From Bryoerythrophyllum caledonicum (lineage: Eukaryota; Streptophyta; Bryopsida; Pottiales; Pottiaceae): a stretch of 64,000 bases of DNA. Below the pieces are notes generated by a model that saw nothing but the letters and a program-made list of their open reading frames with translations, did no database searches and was not told the origin of the DNA. This document shows, piece after piece, positions 47,068 through 57,933 of the stretch. The translations under genes and the position numbers were made by a program. The stretch lies in contig OZ020523.1 of NCBI GenBank assembly GCA_963971425.1, positions 11,962,867 through 12,026,866 of the forward strand, written 5' to 3'. How positions within the stretch are numbered: the stretch's first letter is position 1; every line of letters starts with the position of its first letter.

Positions 47068-47510
47068 CATTGATCAATGTAGTAGCGGAAAAAACATCAC
47101 TTAAAGTATATATATAAACAAAAAACAAAAAACAAAAAACAAAAATAAATAAAGTATCTCTAGATACTATAATACTAAAATCTACAATTAAAAATAAAAC
47201 ATTAAGTAAAAATCACAAAACCAAAATAGTTGTATTTATAAATATAAACAGAAAAACAAAACAACGCACCAAAAACCAAATACACCCCTACACCCTAATA
47301 AAATACATAATAAAAACAACAAACCTTAAATACCTTAAACAATTAAAACCTACAAACAAATACCAATATAAAACCTACAAAACACACCCCTTCGTCGCCC
47401 ACTCATCAAATCCGTACAACCACCGTAAATTATTTTGCCTAATCACTCTTTTTCTAAAAAACAGACCCTAGACAATTACATCTAACAAAGGACTAACCAA
47501 ACAAACGACA

Positions 47511-47780
47511 TTGGCCTACCAGCCAAGGCAACATATTAAAACATCAAACAAAACTCAAATGATGATGATACATATAACCAAAGCCAAGCCGACAACTATT
47601 AAACACTCAACAAATGAAACAGAAAAAAAAAGTCAGAAACAACACCAATACTATATAATAGTTAATATATTCAAAAACACATCTATACCAAACATTCTAT
47701 TTCTATTATTAGGAGGTGATATCGAAACAAACCCGGGACCTATGCCAAACATATTAAAAACTCACCCCCCCCGCTCATAG
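47511..47780 (+). CDS. N-terminus of LINE ORF2 with 2A-like ribosome-skipping motif
   Basis: The frame encodes NILFLLLGGDIETNPGPMPN. GDIETNPGP at 47715-47741 fits the 2A consensus D-(V/I)-E-x-N-P-G-P, preceded by a Leu-rich stretch as usual for 2A. In 2A, the ribosome skips the Gly-Pro bond and releases the upstream peptide. Such motifs are known in some animal and trypanosome non-LTR elements. It lies ~70 residues from the first Met. A C run at 47766-47773 shifts the frame; in the next frame the protein continues as AHRRKAKTYFIRNTIKFHPE. Confidence 0.75.
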   Translation: MAYQPRQHIKTSNKTQMMMIHITKAKPTTIKHSTNETEKKSQKQHQYYIIVNIFKNTSIPNILFLLLGGDIETNPGPMPNILKTHPPRS

Positions 47781-48055
47781 AAGGAAAGCAAAAACATACT
47801 TCATTAGAAACACAATAAAATTCCATCCAGAATACCAACATCTAGCTAAAACATTTACACCTCTACTAAAACCCCACCACCCACTATATAATACTAATAG
47901 TACAACATTTCCACACCTACATATATTCATACAAAATAAAATAGCTAATCATCCAACCTCTCACATATTATATGCAATAATCACTACAATACATCCGGAC
48001 ATAAACACATGTAACACTATGCTCGCAGACTCTAATATGCAAACAAACTAGACCG

Positions 48056-49295
48056 ACACTCTTCTATTACAACTAGCCAACTTGAGCAGCCCACCGGAAA
48101 GACACATCTCCACACTACATCTATACACAAAGTTCCTTGCAACAAACCAAGAAATAATAAAAGAAAAAAAATCCATACACGACGACCTCTATAACTATAT
48201 ACACCTAGAAAACGAACCCCCATCTTTTACTAAAATTCAAGATAAATTCCCATTTTTACATGCACAATTAATTACCGAATCATTACGATGTCTTGAACAA
48301 ATCCCAGAATACTCACATCCACCACCGTTGCCTGACATACCAAATCCCCCAGCCCGAATCTTACCAAACACAAATAACAAAACACATATTATTACGTGGA
48401 ATGTTTCATCACTAAATACAGCTCTACCAAGTCTACAAAGTCTAATAACTCAACTCCAGACCCCTCCAGCACTCATCCACATTCAAGAAACCAAATTAAC
48501 CGCCAAAAAATCAACAAAATATATACAAAACCTCTTCCCTCAATACAAACTAATTTTTAACAATACACATACACTTACTAGATGCATACGACAAAGAATG
48601 CCACATACACCAGCTAGAGGTGGTTTATTAACACTCATACACAATAAATATGCTTACCCGGGTAACATCACTAAAATCCCTACACCTGCCAAGTGCCAAC
48701 ATATCACCATACCTACAAATAATAAAAATTAACAACCAACCATTACAACCATGGTTAAACATACATATATACATGCCTTTCCATCCAAAAGACCTACATC
48801 AAATCCCTATCATACAACAAAATATCTGTGACCATATCTCAGCATACCCAAACCACACTTACATCCTATGCGGAGACTTTAACCGAGACATTGCCCTTAT
48901 TGGAAGACTTAACTATAATAACATTACCCCACCACAACAAGAAGACATACAATGGCGTAACTTTACTGACAACATCAACATGACATATATACAGGTCAAT
49001 ACACCATTCTCTAGACAAGGAGGCTACAACTACACAAGCACCAGCCTAATCTATGGTTTCTACATTAACTCACCAAATAACAATAGATACACATTCACAA
49101 CCATCACTTGAATGAACCTCAACTCGGACCACTTCCCCATACACCTACACATCCCACAAAATACTTTACTAGCTAGACCCATTACACCGTCACGAGTGAC
49201 ACAAATCCGCATTCTTAATCCCATTCCCCAAGAAAACCTAGAAAATTTAACACTAAATTCTTTGAGGAAAACTCCCTTGAACTAGACAACCTAAC
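48056..49295 (+). pseudogene. LINE ORF2 APE-type endonuclease domain
   Basis: ITWNVSSLN (about 48391), IHIQETKL (Glu ligand), TPARGGLLTLIH, a shift near 48700, then YILCGDFNRDIALIGR (Asp-Asn) and NLNSDHFPIHL (Ser-Asp-His) follow in the order of AP-endonuclease-like LINE nucleases. This enzyme nicks target DNA to prime reverse transcription. All expected catalytic motifs are visible, but a frameshift and a TGA (49109) inactivate it. The frame is then cut by the TA transposon at 49298. Confidence 0.8.
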
Positions 49296-52200
49296 TACAC
49301 TAAATAGGTAGATTAGTGTTGGAAACAGTAATAGCCGACGGAAACGCTAAATGTCAATTGTCTTCATAGTGTTAGAACACTAAATGTCAACTCTAACATT
49401 ATTTGTACTAATTTGTAACTTTGAAAATTTACATAAGCGCATTAAGTGTTAGATGAATTTTTTTGTAAATACCCAAATGAAACATTGAAAGAAGATTATG
49501 AGAACCGCACAAGAAATACAGTATGTTAAAATTTGGTATCACAAAATTGAATTTCATGGAACTTAACTTTGAAAATGCAAAATACATACATAGGAAATTT
49601 TCTTTGATAAATGTCACAAAAAATTACAATTCAACATGCTAAAAGAAAGATCATTTAAATTTCATCTTACCAAAAATAAAACCAAAAAAAATATAGAGCA
49701 CTCAACATCATGATAAGCATTAAATAAATATAAAATAGAGCATATTTAACATAGAATATACATAACATAGAGCTTACATAGCACAAAGCTTACATCAAAT
49801 GGAATAAAATACAAAACAAAGCTTTACTTATATCTCAACATCTTAGATATAAAAACAAATAGATCTTACAATTCATGGTGCCCTAACAAATGATGGCACT
49901 TCTTGCCCTTGGAAGTATTGCAAGTGTTTTGCAATAATTTCCTGTAAATGGGAGAATAATTGAGCAGCACTCCAAGAACCATCAAGCCCCAATGCTAAGC
50001 CACAACGTATCATAGCTTTTCTAGCATACGATATGTTATCATGGTCTACCTCCCTATTAACATCATCAACAGAAAGAACAGCTAATTTGAGGAAAAAACG
50101 TTTGCCAGGGTGGATTAACTTCCCTGACCATTGACCATCTATACGGGCTTGATCTTGCCATGTATTGGCTTCGATCAATTGGGTCGTTTTAGCTTCCCAT
50201 CTCCTAGTCCATGAGTTCTTAATTTTTGAAATTATAAATGTATCCGCCGGTTGACACAAATGAGTTGAACAAGGAGGGAGATAACATAATTTAGTATTTT
50301 TGGAAGTTAGAAGTGCTTCTAATCTAGGTGTTAGTGTATGACTGCTACAATTATCTAACCAAACAATTTTTTGCTGCCCATTAGGATCACCTTGATATGC
50401 ACGGGGATCTAGAAAAAACTTTGGGAGAATAGATTGATCCATCCAACCTTTAGGACCAGACCTATAGGTGACCCCTGGAACATTGTCAATTAAACCCCGA
50501 ATAGGATAGCTCCTATTTTCATTTGTGAAAATGATCATAGGAGCTTCTATGGTGGGACGACGGCCCCCTGAAATTCTAACAACTAAAGTCATAGACTCTC
50601 CTCCTGAGACAACATCTGCATATTTAACAGATATGTCACCACGAAATCCGAGAGTCCTACCATTATCTAAATTAACAACAAAGTGAGTTTCATCTAGGTT
50701 CTCCATAAGATGTTCATGAAAAATTCCTAACAAAAAACCTCTATGTAAGACTCCCATATGGTAAGCAGTTTGCATTTCTATATGCAATTCTTTTGATGCA
50801 CTGCACATCAATCTACCACGTTGGGATAAAATAACTATGTTTTGTGAATCCATGAACTGTTGGATCCATCTATTAGTAATTTTAGTGACAAGCAGAATAC
50901 CATCTTTAGGATCAGTAGAATGAATGTTATATTCAGAATCGGGTGCTGTTAGAATTGACAATGCTAACTCACGAAGAAGTTTAGCTGAAAACTTGACACC
51001 TGAATTTCTATACTGCTCAAAAGTGGAAAGGACCTTTGGATACAAGTATTGGAGCCATGGACTTCGTTTTTGACCCCGACCTGATTTGGCTCTAGGATAG
51101 AGACGCCTTCTTTTTTTAACAAGACCACGAGAGCACGATATCGATCCAATAGTACCTTCTTCATTGGTGAAATCATGGCGCTGCTGCCACCAACGGTTGG
51201 CTTTCACCAAATTTGCAGAACGTTGTCCTCGAAAGTGCTCCGGGAATTGCTGAATTGTTCTAGCGTTGAGGCCCTCTCTTCCTCTTAGTGCTTCATCTTC
51301 AATCATCCAGAGTATAATAGATTTTCTCACACTCAAGGTGGAGACTTGCTGTAAATGATGGATGTTTTCTGGAATTTCAACCAGTGGGAGACGTGGAGCG
51401 GCCATTTCTGCAAGACAGTCAAAGTCACAAGTTATTAGTACATGGGAATGGACCGGCCTTAATGAGGACAATATCTCAACTGCAAATTGAAGACATCAGT
51501 GACACATTAAGAACACATTGCAATCATCAATGGACATATGGAAACAATACATCGATGGAATGGGAGAATGATTCTATTATGTTCATGCTTAGCGAGCTGG
51601 GCAGGATGTGAGGAGAAAAACAACAGATGGATCAAAGAGGTCAACGGAAACAAATAAAGGAAACAGATAAAACCAAAGCAAACCGTTGGTGGAATTGTTA
51701 ATCGGACTCTTGAGATATATATTTTGAATTCTTAAAATGCATGTTCGTGTTGTTTCAAATAAGCTTGAAAAGGGACATTGAAGATTGAAGATCTCATGAA
51801 AAGTCATGAACCGTGGAACAAACAGCATTGAAACAACATACTACAGCAACAATAAATTTCTGTTCAGCTACATATAATGTTCCTATTCCCACATTGTTCC
51901 TATTTGCATGCGATATCAGGAAGGAAAGCTCTGGCTTTCAGTGCGTGGTCGTGCCCGATCATTTCGCTCGATTCCTGCCCTGAATTTCATTCAACGTAAT
52001 CACGATAACGATCATCATTGTTGTGAGAGTGTGAAGGGACATAAAATATTTTGATACCGACTGCCCAATCTGCGCAGATAATTTCATCGAGCGCGATATA
52101 TTCCTAAGCAACAGAACCAAACGAAGACAGCATACACACGTACTCTGGGGGTGCTGCGAGTACAATGACAAACAGTACCAAGACCATTTCATCAGAAGGC

Positions 52201-52738
52201 AACTGAGCCGCCACAGATTCAAAAGAACTTACTTCAGGAGGGAGATATGCGGCCTCGAAATTGAGTTGTTTTGGATCCCTCCACGGTAGGCAACTTTCGA
52301 TCCACGGGAAACTTTTGATCCACGATTCAGCAATTGGGATGGCACAGAGTGGTTGCACGTACGGTCGCGAGCAGTGACTGAGGTACAGCGACGCAGGTAC
52401 AGTACGAAATAGTGGACAAAAGCGTTGTTACAAGACACCAACTATTAGAGTTTCAATCAACAGAGCTTCTTAGTTTCTATAACATTGTACAACCCTAGGA
52501 ATCAAGCTATGGAGATTAGAGTACAGAATTCACTTACAATCAGTTAGTAGAGACAAGCACACAGAAGCGATACAACAAAGCAGGCAAGAAGGACTGCACA
52601 GGCGGCGGCTGTGACCTTTTAGGAGGCAGCGGCTGTGACCTCTAACACTATTCGTAATAATATTTGACAATTAGTGTTAGGGTAACAAGTGCATCTAACA
52701 CTAATCTTCATCTAACACTAATCTACCTATTTAGTGTA
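49296..52738 (-). mobile_element. TA-target DDE transposon, 3439 bp, inside the LINE
   Basis: Inverted ends CACTAAATAGGTAGATTAGTGTT at both sides (first 20: CACTAAATAGGTAGATTAGT) start at 49298 and end at 52736. TA is duplicated at 49296-49297 and 52737-52738. Removing the element and one TA joins LINE codons LDNLT and TLRTT in frame, an internal proof of the borders. TCTAACACTAAT repeats occur subterminally (52695-52730). It encodes one transposase. Confidence 0.9.
49873..51471 (-). CDS. pogo/jerky-like DDE transposase (intact frame)
   Basis: 532 codons without interruption. The start may be the second Met (MAAPRLPLVEIPENIHHL, about 51405), which removes a less typical leader. The N-terminal half is helical with a VRKSIILWMI region, then ARTIQQFPEHFRGQRSANLV (HTH-like). 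The catalytic core follows: MENLDETHFVVNLDNGRTLG (first Asp), KIVWLDNCSSHTLTPRLEAL (second Asp), and YLPPCSTHLCQPADTFIISK (third Asp). There are 36 residues between the second and third Asp, longer than typical pogo spacing. The family resembles DDE-1/CENP-B-like transposases. The frame is the only intact long one in the LINE region, so this insertion is young. The fixed TA target fits the Tc1/mariner-pogo group. Confidence 0.8.
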   Translation of the reverse strand: MSSLRPVHSHVLITCDFDCLAEMAAPRLPLVEIPENIHHLQQVSTLSVRKSIILWMIEDEALRGREGLNARTIQQFPEHFRGQRSANLVKANRWWQQRHDFTNEEGTIGSISCSRGLVKKRRRLYPRAKSGRGQKRSPWLQYLYPKVLSTFEQYRNSGVKFSAKLLRELALSILTAPDSEYNIHSTDPKDGILLVTKITNRWIQQFMDSQNIVILSQRGRLMCSASKELHIEMQTAYHMGVLHRGFLLGIFHEHLMENLDETHFVVNLDNGRTLGFRGDISVKYADVVSGGESMTLVVRISGGRRPTIEAPMIIFTNENRSYPIRGLIDNVPGVTYRSGPKGWMDQSILPKFFLDPRAYQGDPNGQQKIVWLDNCSSHTLTPRLEALLTSKNTKLCYLPPCSTHLCQPADTFIISKIKNSWTRRWEAKTTQLIEANTWQDQARIDGQWSGKLIHPGKRFFLKLAVLSVDDVNREVDHDNISYARKAMIRCGLALGLDGSWSAAQLFSHLQEIIAKHLQYFQGQEVPSFVRAP

Positions 52739-54409
52739 CTACTCTAAGAACAACTAACCATCTCAACTCAGCACAATGGCAAGACGCATGCACAAAATTA
52801 GACAAACTCATACAAAAAATCTCTAATACCCTTGAAGAAACATGCAAAGCCAACCCTCTGCCTACATTGACAAATAGAACCGCACAACAAAGAGGATTCC
52901 TACCACGAAAATTATCTAAACCCTGGAAAAAAACATCTTGAAACTTACCATCTCATCCAAAAAGCCATATATATTGCTAAAAACCGACCAAATTGGCTCT
53001 TACATCCAATCATAAACAAAATCCGCAATCACCAAAACACTCAAATACCGGCCCCACCACCCCCTAACGACTGAAGCGATGAATGGATCAACCAAATATC
53101 TGACATTGCCAAAAATGCAAATAAACAAGCCCGGGATATCACAACAGAATACACCATGGAAAACATTCAAAAAGGCATCTCAAACTATAGGAAACTATAT
53201 GAAACAAGCCCCAAGAAAGTAAATAGAAAAGTCTTCAAAAATAGTGAAAATGCACCCCTTGGTTGTATTTTAGACAGAAATAACAACATCCTCACTAGCC
53301 CAGAAGATATAGCCAACGAAATCCATACTCAACAATCAATAAGCAATAGATCTACGGTTCCGACATGTTACTATCAGCCCCATCATATACTCCAATGCAC
53401 GTGTGGTGTTTGACAATATCCATGGCATGACCTCGATGGATTCACAATTGATATACGAGGAGAACCACGAATTCCAATACACACATATATAGACCAAGAG
53501 ACTTATGATTTGTGACTTAAAAACCTTGGAAATAACAAAGCCCCTAGCCCAGACAAAATCCCAAACTCAATTCTAAAAAACATGCCACCGAGATTCCAAA
53601 ATATGATATCTTTATTCTTTAAACATTGTTACAAACAAAAACAAATACTTGCATCATGGAAAACCAGTCTCACAGTATTGCTATATATAAAAGGTGACCC
53701 ATCACAACTAACTAACCATAGACCTATTGCCCTGGCAAACACAATATACAAACTATTTACAAGTACCTTAACATCTATCCTCTCATCATATGGTGAAAAA
53801 CACCAAATACTACATGACAGCCAAGAAGGTTTTAGAGTGGAAAGAGGGACATCAAGACAACTACAAACACTTATAGCTGCACTAGAAGATGCAAAACTCA
53901 CAAATCAGGACATTTATATACTATATATTGACTTCAAAAACGCCTTTGGATCTATTGACCATGCTAAACTGTTAGCAATAATGAAAGATCTTGGTTATCC
54001 AACGGATGCCATTGCACTAATAGGAAACATTTACTCACAATCTACCACCACATTCACTAGAGAACATTTTGGAAAAATCAGGCCCATCTCCATTCAAAGA
54101 GGAACCATCCAAGGTGACACAGGTAGCCCCTACCTGTTTATCATCTTCTTAGAACCGCTCTTAATATGGTTACAACAAGGTAACAAAGGATACATATTTG
54201 ATACATCTAAATCTCCTCAGCAGCATATGCGGATGATTTAGCCGCGATTGCCAATAAAATAAAATCACTTCAAATACAACTAAACAAACTAGACAAATTC
54301 TGTGAATGGGCAGGGATGGACCTAGGAATATCTAAATGTGCAATTACTGGATGCCCAAATAAATCCAAAATGAATCCATTGACATTCAAAGCTTAGATAC
54401 AAGCCACTA
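52739..54409 (+). pseudogene. LINE ORF2 reverse transcriptase, first part
   Basis: After the transposon, the linker continues (SAQWQDACTKLDKLIQKI, KNANKQARDITTEYTMENIQ). LGNNKAPSPDKIPNSILKNM (RT-0/1 region) follows, then HRPIALANTIYKLFTS and QEGFRVERGTSRQLQTLIAA. The finger-palm motif is ILYIDFKNAFGSIDH (catalytic Asp, codon 53930). IQRGTIQGDTGSPYLFIIFL comes next, and after a one-base shift YADD (54226-54237). The motif order is that of LINE RTs. Stops at about 52940, 53413 and 53513, plus the shift at 54215, disable it. Confidence 0.85.
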
Positions 54410-54981
54410 GGGTTAAATTCTACTACCCCCTATACACTTTTTGGCAAAAACGAAGAATTTGATCAAAATTTGAAAAAAAACATTTTTACATTTTGATTGA
54501 TTGGTGGTAGAAGTCAACTTGATTCTACATGAAGACCTAATTTTTTTGTTGTTTGATCCCTTGTACAAGGAATTTTTTAGAAATGCTGAATTTGAAAGGA
54601 GGGATATTATGACACTAAAAAATCCTAATTTTGAGTTTACAGTTAATTCAACAACGAACTAATTAAACAAAAATTAGACCTACATGTAAAATCTTGTTGA
54701 TTTAATCTTCCAATCAACAAAAGTGCAAAGAAAATTATTTTTGATTTTTAAAAGAATTCTTTGTTTTTAAGTGATTTTAGTGAATAAAACCAAATATTGA
54801 TTACAAATGGCAAATTTCCCTTAGACCCTAGGATCCATTAGTAATGTCAATCATTCCTCCATATTCAATAATGTAATTTTCTACATTTATGTACCCTTAA
54901 AATAAATAAGTAGTGTTTTTTTCCGATTTTTTGACACTGTGACACCAAAAATGGGGTAGCCTAGTAGATTTGTACCCACTA
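54405..54981. mobile_element. 567-bp MITE inside the LINE RT
   Basis: CACTA at 54405-54409 and 54977-54981 flanks a 567-bp AT-rich segment. Its ends, GGGTTAAATTCTACTA and TAGTAGATTTGTACC, are imperfect inverted repeats. Removing the segment and one CACTA restores the LINE reading IQATNINYRNQPIPVL. There is no coding capacity. The class is not assigned. Confidence 0.75.
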
Positions 54982-56027
54982 ACATCAACTATAGGAATCA
55001 ACCAATACCAGTATTACATCAAAACAAATCATACACATACCTAGGTATAAACTTAGTCCCATCCTTGAAATGGAAAATACAAATACATACCACTACCACC
55101 AAAGTTATAAAACAATGTAAAGAACTAGCAGCTTGCCTAGCAACAATGAAACAAAAAATTAACATGGCCGACACAATTATAAGAGCAGGTATCGCATACA
55201 GCTTCTATGTAGTACCATACTCCTTGCCTGCCATCAAAAAGTTGGACAAAAAGATAATAGCCCTCCACAAAACAATATGTGGCCTCACTAAAAGTACCTC
55301 AAACATAGCTACCCAACTACCACATGACCTATTTGGCATGGGAGCCTTCTCACTTTAAAATGCCTACCTTAGATGTATTCGAGAACAACTTCAAAATGCC
55401 CTTAATGACACAGGAAGACTAGGAAAAATTTACACCGGTTTACTACAATTCATATTAGCTAAATCCGGAGGGTCCAAAGACATCCCACGTATCAAATACC
55501 ACTACTATGTCCGATCGCCTATCACAAGAACACTATTCCTACTAAAGAAAGAAGCTGGTGTACATCTAAAAAGTACAATAGGAAATTTCCTACTAGACAC
55601 CTCACCACTTGAAAATGTATGGATGAAAGAATCTGGAAACATCCCCGGCTTGATCCTAAAACATCTCTTAAACTACTTCAAAAATTACTACTACACAACA
55701 TAATAGACATCAAACAAATCATACTACCTAATGGATATAACATGATGAGCTCATATGACTTCAAAAATTACCACTCTACACCCACCAAACTAATAAAAAG
55801 CGCACTACACATTGCCGAACAACTATTCTGTCACCCAAAATGTACACCAAGATGTCAAATACCATGCCCATACCACCAACCACCGAGAACCTTAAAAGAC
55901 AACTACATCATCGAAAACCACATCATACAACCTAGACAAATCGAACCACCAACCCACCCTCCCCCTCCATCATATCCATACCAACCCCCCCACCCAAAAT
56001 TATTCTCAAAAATCCCCAACAATTCCC
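54982..56027 (+). pseudogene. LINE ORF2, RT thumb and connection region
   Basis: SYTYLGINLVPSLKWKIQIH matches the post-catalytic YLG motif of LINE RTs. KVIKQCKELAACLATMKQKI and CGLTKSTSNIATQLPHDLFG follow as helical thumb-like sequence. A TAA (55356) and shifts break it near 55360 and 55615. The frame 55619-56032 holds a Cys/His cluster (FCHPKCTPRCQIPCPYHQPP, about 55825-55890) and a Pro-rich linker before the chromodomain-like segment. Confidence 0.65.
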
Positions 56028-57933
56028 TATGAATGTAATATTGGATCATAAAAAACAACACAATATAGACTGTAACGGTATAGTAAAAAATGACACATCA
56101 TATCTATGCCAATGGAGACTACCAAATCATACCACATATAATAAATGGCATCCTCAAAGAGAACTATTTCCTTGGAATGACCCTAACACTTGTAATCATC
56201 ATACCAAACTCCTCAACCAACATTACACCAAAATACAACACCGACACTTCTTAAACTCAATAAAAGCATATTTTTCCACGCACCAACAAAGAGACACAAG
56301 ATTTGTTACACCTGCATTAAACATTCCACTTACCCACATATCCATTAATGAATGCAACCCCGAAAGCGACATAGAAACAAATGTAAACACCATACAAACA
56401 CAACATGATGTGGCCCACATATATGAAGACAATGGCAGACACCTTATCACCATTCCAAAAAATAGACTCCACTGGCTATGGAACCAATATCATAAAGCGA
56501 AAAACAATCCACACGGACTAGAACCACCTACACAACCATTTGAAATTGAAATTGTCTGGTTATATCAAAGATACAAATACCGAATCCCCAAAAATGACCC
56601 ATTAAAACTTACGCAAAACACACTACCAACACCAATATTAGACTATCTCACATCAGCATTTAATATCAACAACTCATACTTCTCATCACCAGTTACATGC
56701 GCCATACAACTCGCCCAATTTTTCTCACCATTCCCACGAGATGTAATATTTGGGTCTCTTGGTAAAGCCTTTGAACACAACTGGAAGGGAATTGGATATG
56801 GCCATCCACATAAGGAAACAGACACACAACAAGCTATATATTGGGCCCGATTAGCTGCCAAGTATAATCCAAATACTGTCACAATATTAATCTCCCCTGA
56901 CACCAATTGGTACCAAAACTTTACCCCCCACATTGGCCCCTTTCTAGATACACACATCATAGCCCACTTTGCCGTAGATACCATTACATATGACAAACCT
57001 ACAGTGCCTCCAGAACTTAACGTGCCACGAAAAGAACTCTCAACACTACGAATTATGTGTATACATCATCAAAATAACAACAGTGGAACTTATGAACAAC
57101 TAAACCAACTTACATACATAGCTAACAACCTCTCGATACAAAAAATACACATGCAAATTGCCACAGCTACCCCTCCTAACTGCCCTATTAACCACAACAA
57201 GAAATGGTCCAAACTCACCTACCCCAATACTTCTACACACAATAATACACCCACTCCCCAACTCCCAAACTACCACACTAACCTTCCATTAAAATTCTAC
57301 CCAAAATTCAGTTGTTACACCGATGGCTCGTTCAAAAAACACAAAGAAACAAGCCCTGGAATATGGAAAAGAGAAAGAGCAGGATATGGCATTTATAGCC
57401 CAAAGGGACTTAATATTGCCAAAAGGGTACACGGCCATCACAATATCCTACGAGCAGAGATGATAGCCATACACAAAACTTTGAGAATCATCAACATCCA
57501 ATATCCAAATAAACCTGCACATATATTCACAGATAGTCTAAACGTTCTTTACCTACTAAACACACAAATAAAACATCCTACACTACATACTAGTCACCCA
57601 GACCAAATCACACTTTCTTCTATGGTACAATTACTCCAAAACCGCACACAACCAATCACATTACATAAGGTAAGAGCCCATGTCAATATTGATGGAAATG
57701 AACAAGCCGATAAACTAGCAAAAGATGGTATTCACCTTGCACACAGAAACGCCACACACCCATACAAACACGCCCATGCTACTCCATATTATTATCAAAA
57801 AGACGACTGGCCTTCCATGTTTGACACACCAGACAAAGGCCCCGTTCGATTTCTGGAAAAACAAATCACTAAACATGACAAAAATTACAACCTCGAAATC
57901 ATGGCCGGACAAACTACTAATATTTGTAAATAG
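56017..57933 (+). CDS. LINE ORF2: chromodomain-like, possible MTase-like fold and RNase H
   Basis: One open frame of over 630 codons. Residues 1-70 (FPMNVILDHKKQ...SYLCQWRLPN...YNKWHPQREL...LLNQHYTKI) fit a chromodomain: ILDH start, Y-L-x-x-W, W-x-P and a final helix, with F/W/W as possible aromatic cage. Residues 200-330 (SSPVTCAIQLAQFFSPF, HNWKGIGYGHPHKETDTQQA, IYWARLAAK, TILISPDTNWYQ) recall Dam-like adenine methyltransferases, but the catalytic N/D-PP-Y is replaced by GHPH; this is a guess. Residues 425-575 are RNase H with all acidic residues: CYTDGSF, LRAEMIAIHK, HIFTDSLNVL, VRAHVNIDGNEQADKLAK. RNase H removes template RNA. The frame is open, unlike its neighbours. Confidence 0.7.
   Translation, partial: QQFPMNVILDHKKQHNIDCNGIVKNDTSYLCQWRLPNHTTYNKWHPQRELFPWNDPNTCNHHTKLLNQHYTKIQHRHFLNSIKAYFSTHQQRDTRFVTPALNIPLTHISINECNPESDIETNVNTIQTQHDVAHIYEDNGRHLITIPKNRLHWLWNQYHKAKNNPHGLEPPTQPFEIEIVWLYQRYKYRIPKNDPLKLTQNTLPTPILDYLTSAFNINNSYFSSPVTCAIQLAQFFSPFPRDVIFGSLGKAFEHNWKGIGYGHPHKETDTQQAIYWARLAAKYNPNTVTILISPDTNWYQNFTPHIGPFLDTHIIAHFAVDTITYDKPTVPPELNVPRKELSTLRIMCIHHQNNNSGTYEQLNQLTYIANNLSIQKIHMQIATATPPNCPINHNKKWSKLTYPNTSTHNNTPTPQLPNYHTNLPLKFYPKFSCYTDGSFKKHKETSPGIWKRERAGYGIYSPKGLNIAKRVHGHHNILRAEMIAIHKTLRIINIQYPNKPAHIFTDSLNVLYLLNTQIKHPTLHTSHPDQITLSSMVQLLQNRTQPITLHKVRAHVNIDGNEQADKLAKDGIHLAHRNATHPYKHAHATPYYYQKDDWPSMFDTPDKGPVRFLEKQITKHDKNYNLEIMAGQTTNICK

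Noticed and set aside
24502..51471. The two pogo-like elements being one family
   Set aside because: Their ends differ completely (CAGTCAGACCTCGA versus CACTAAATAGGTAG); only the TA target is shared.
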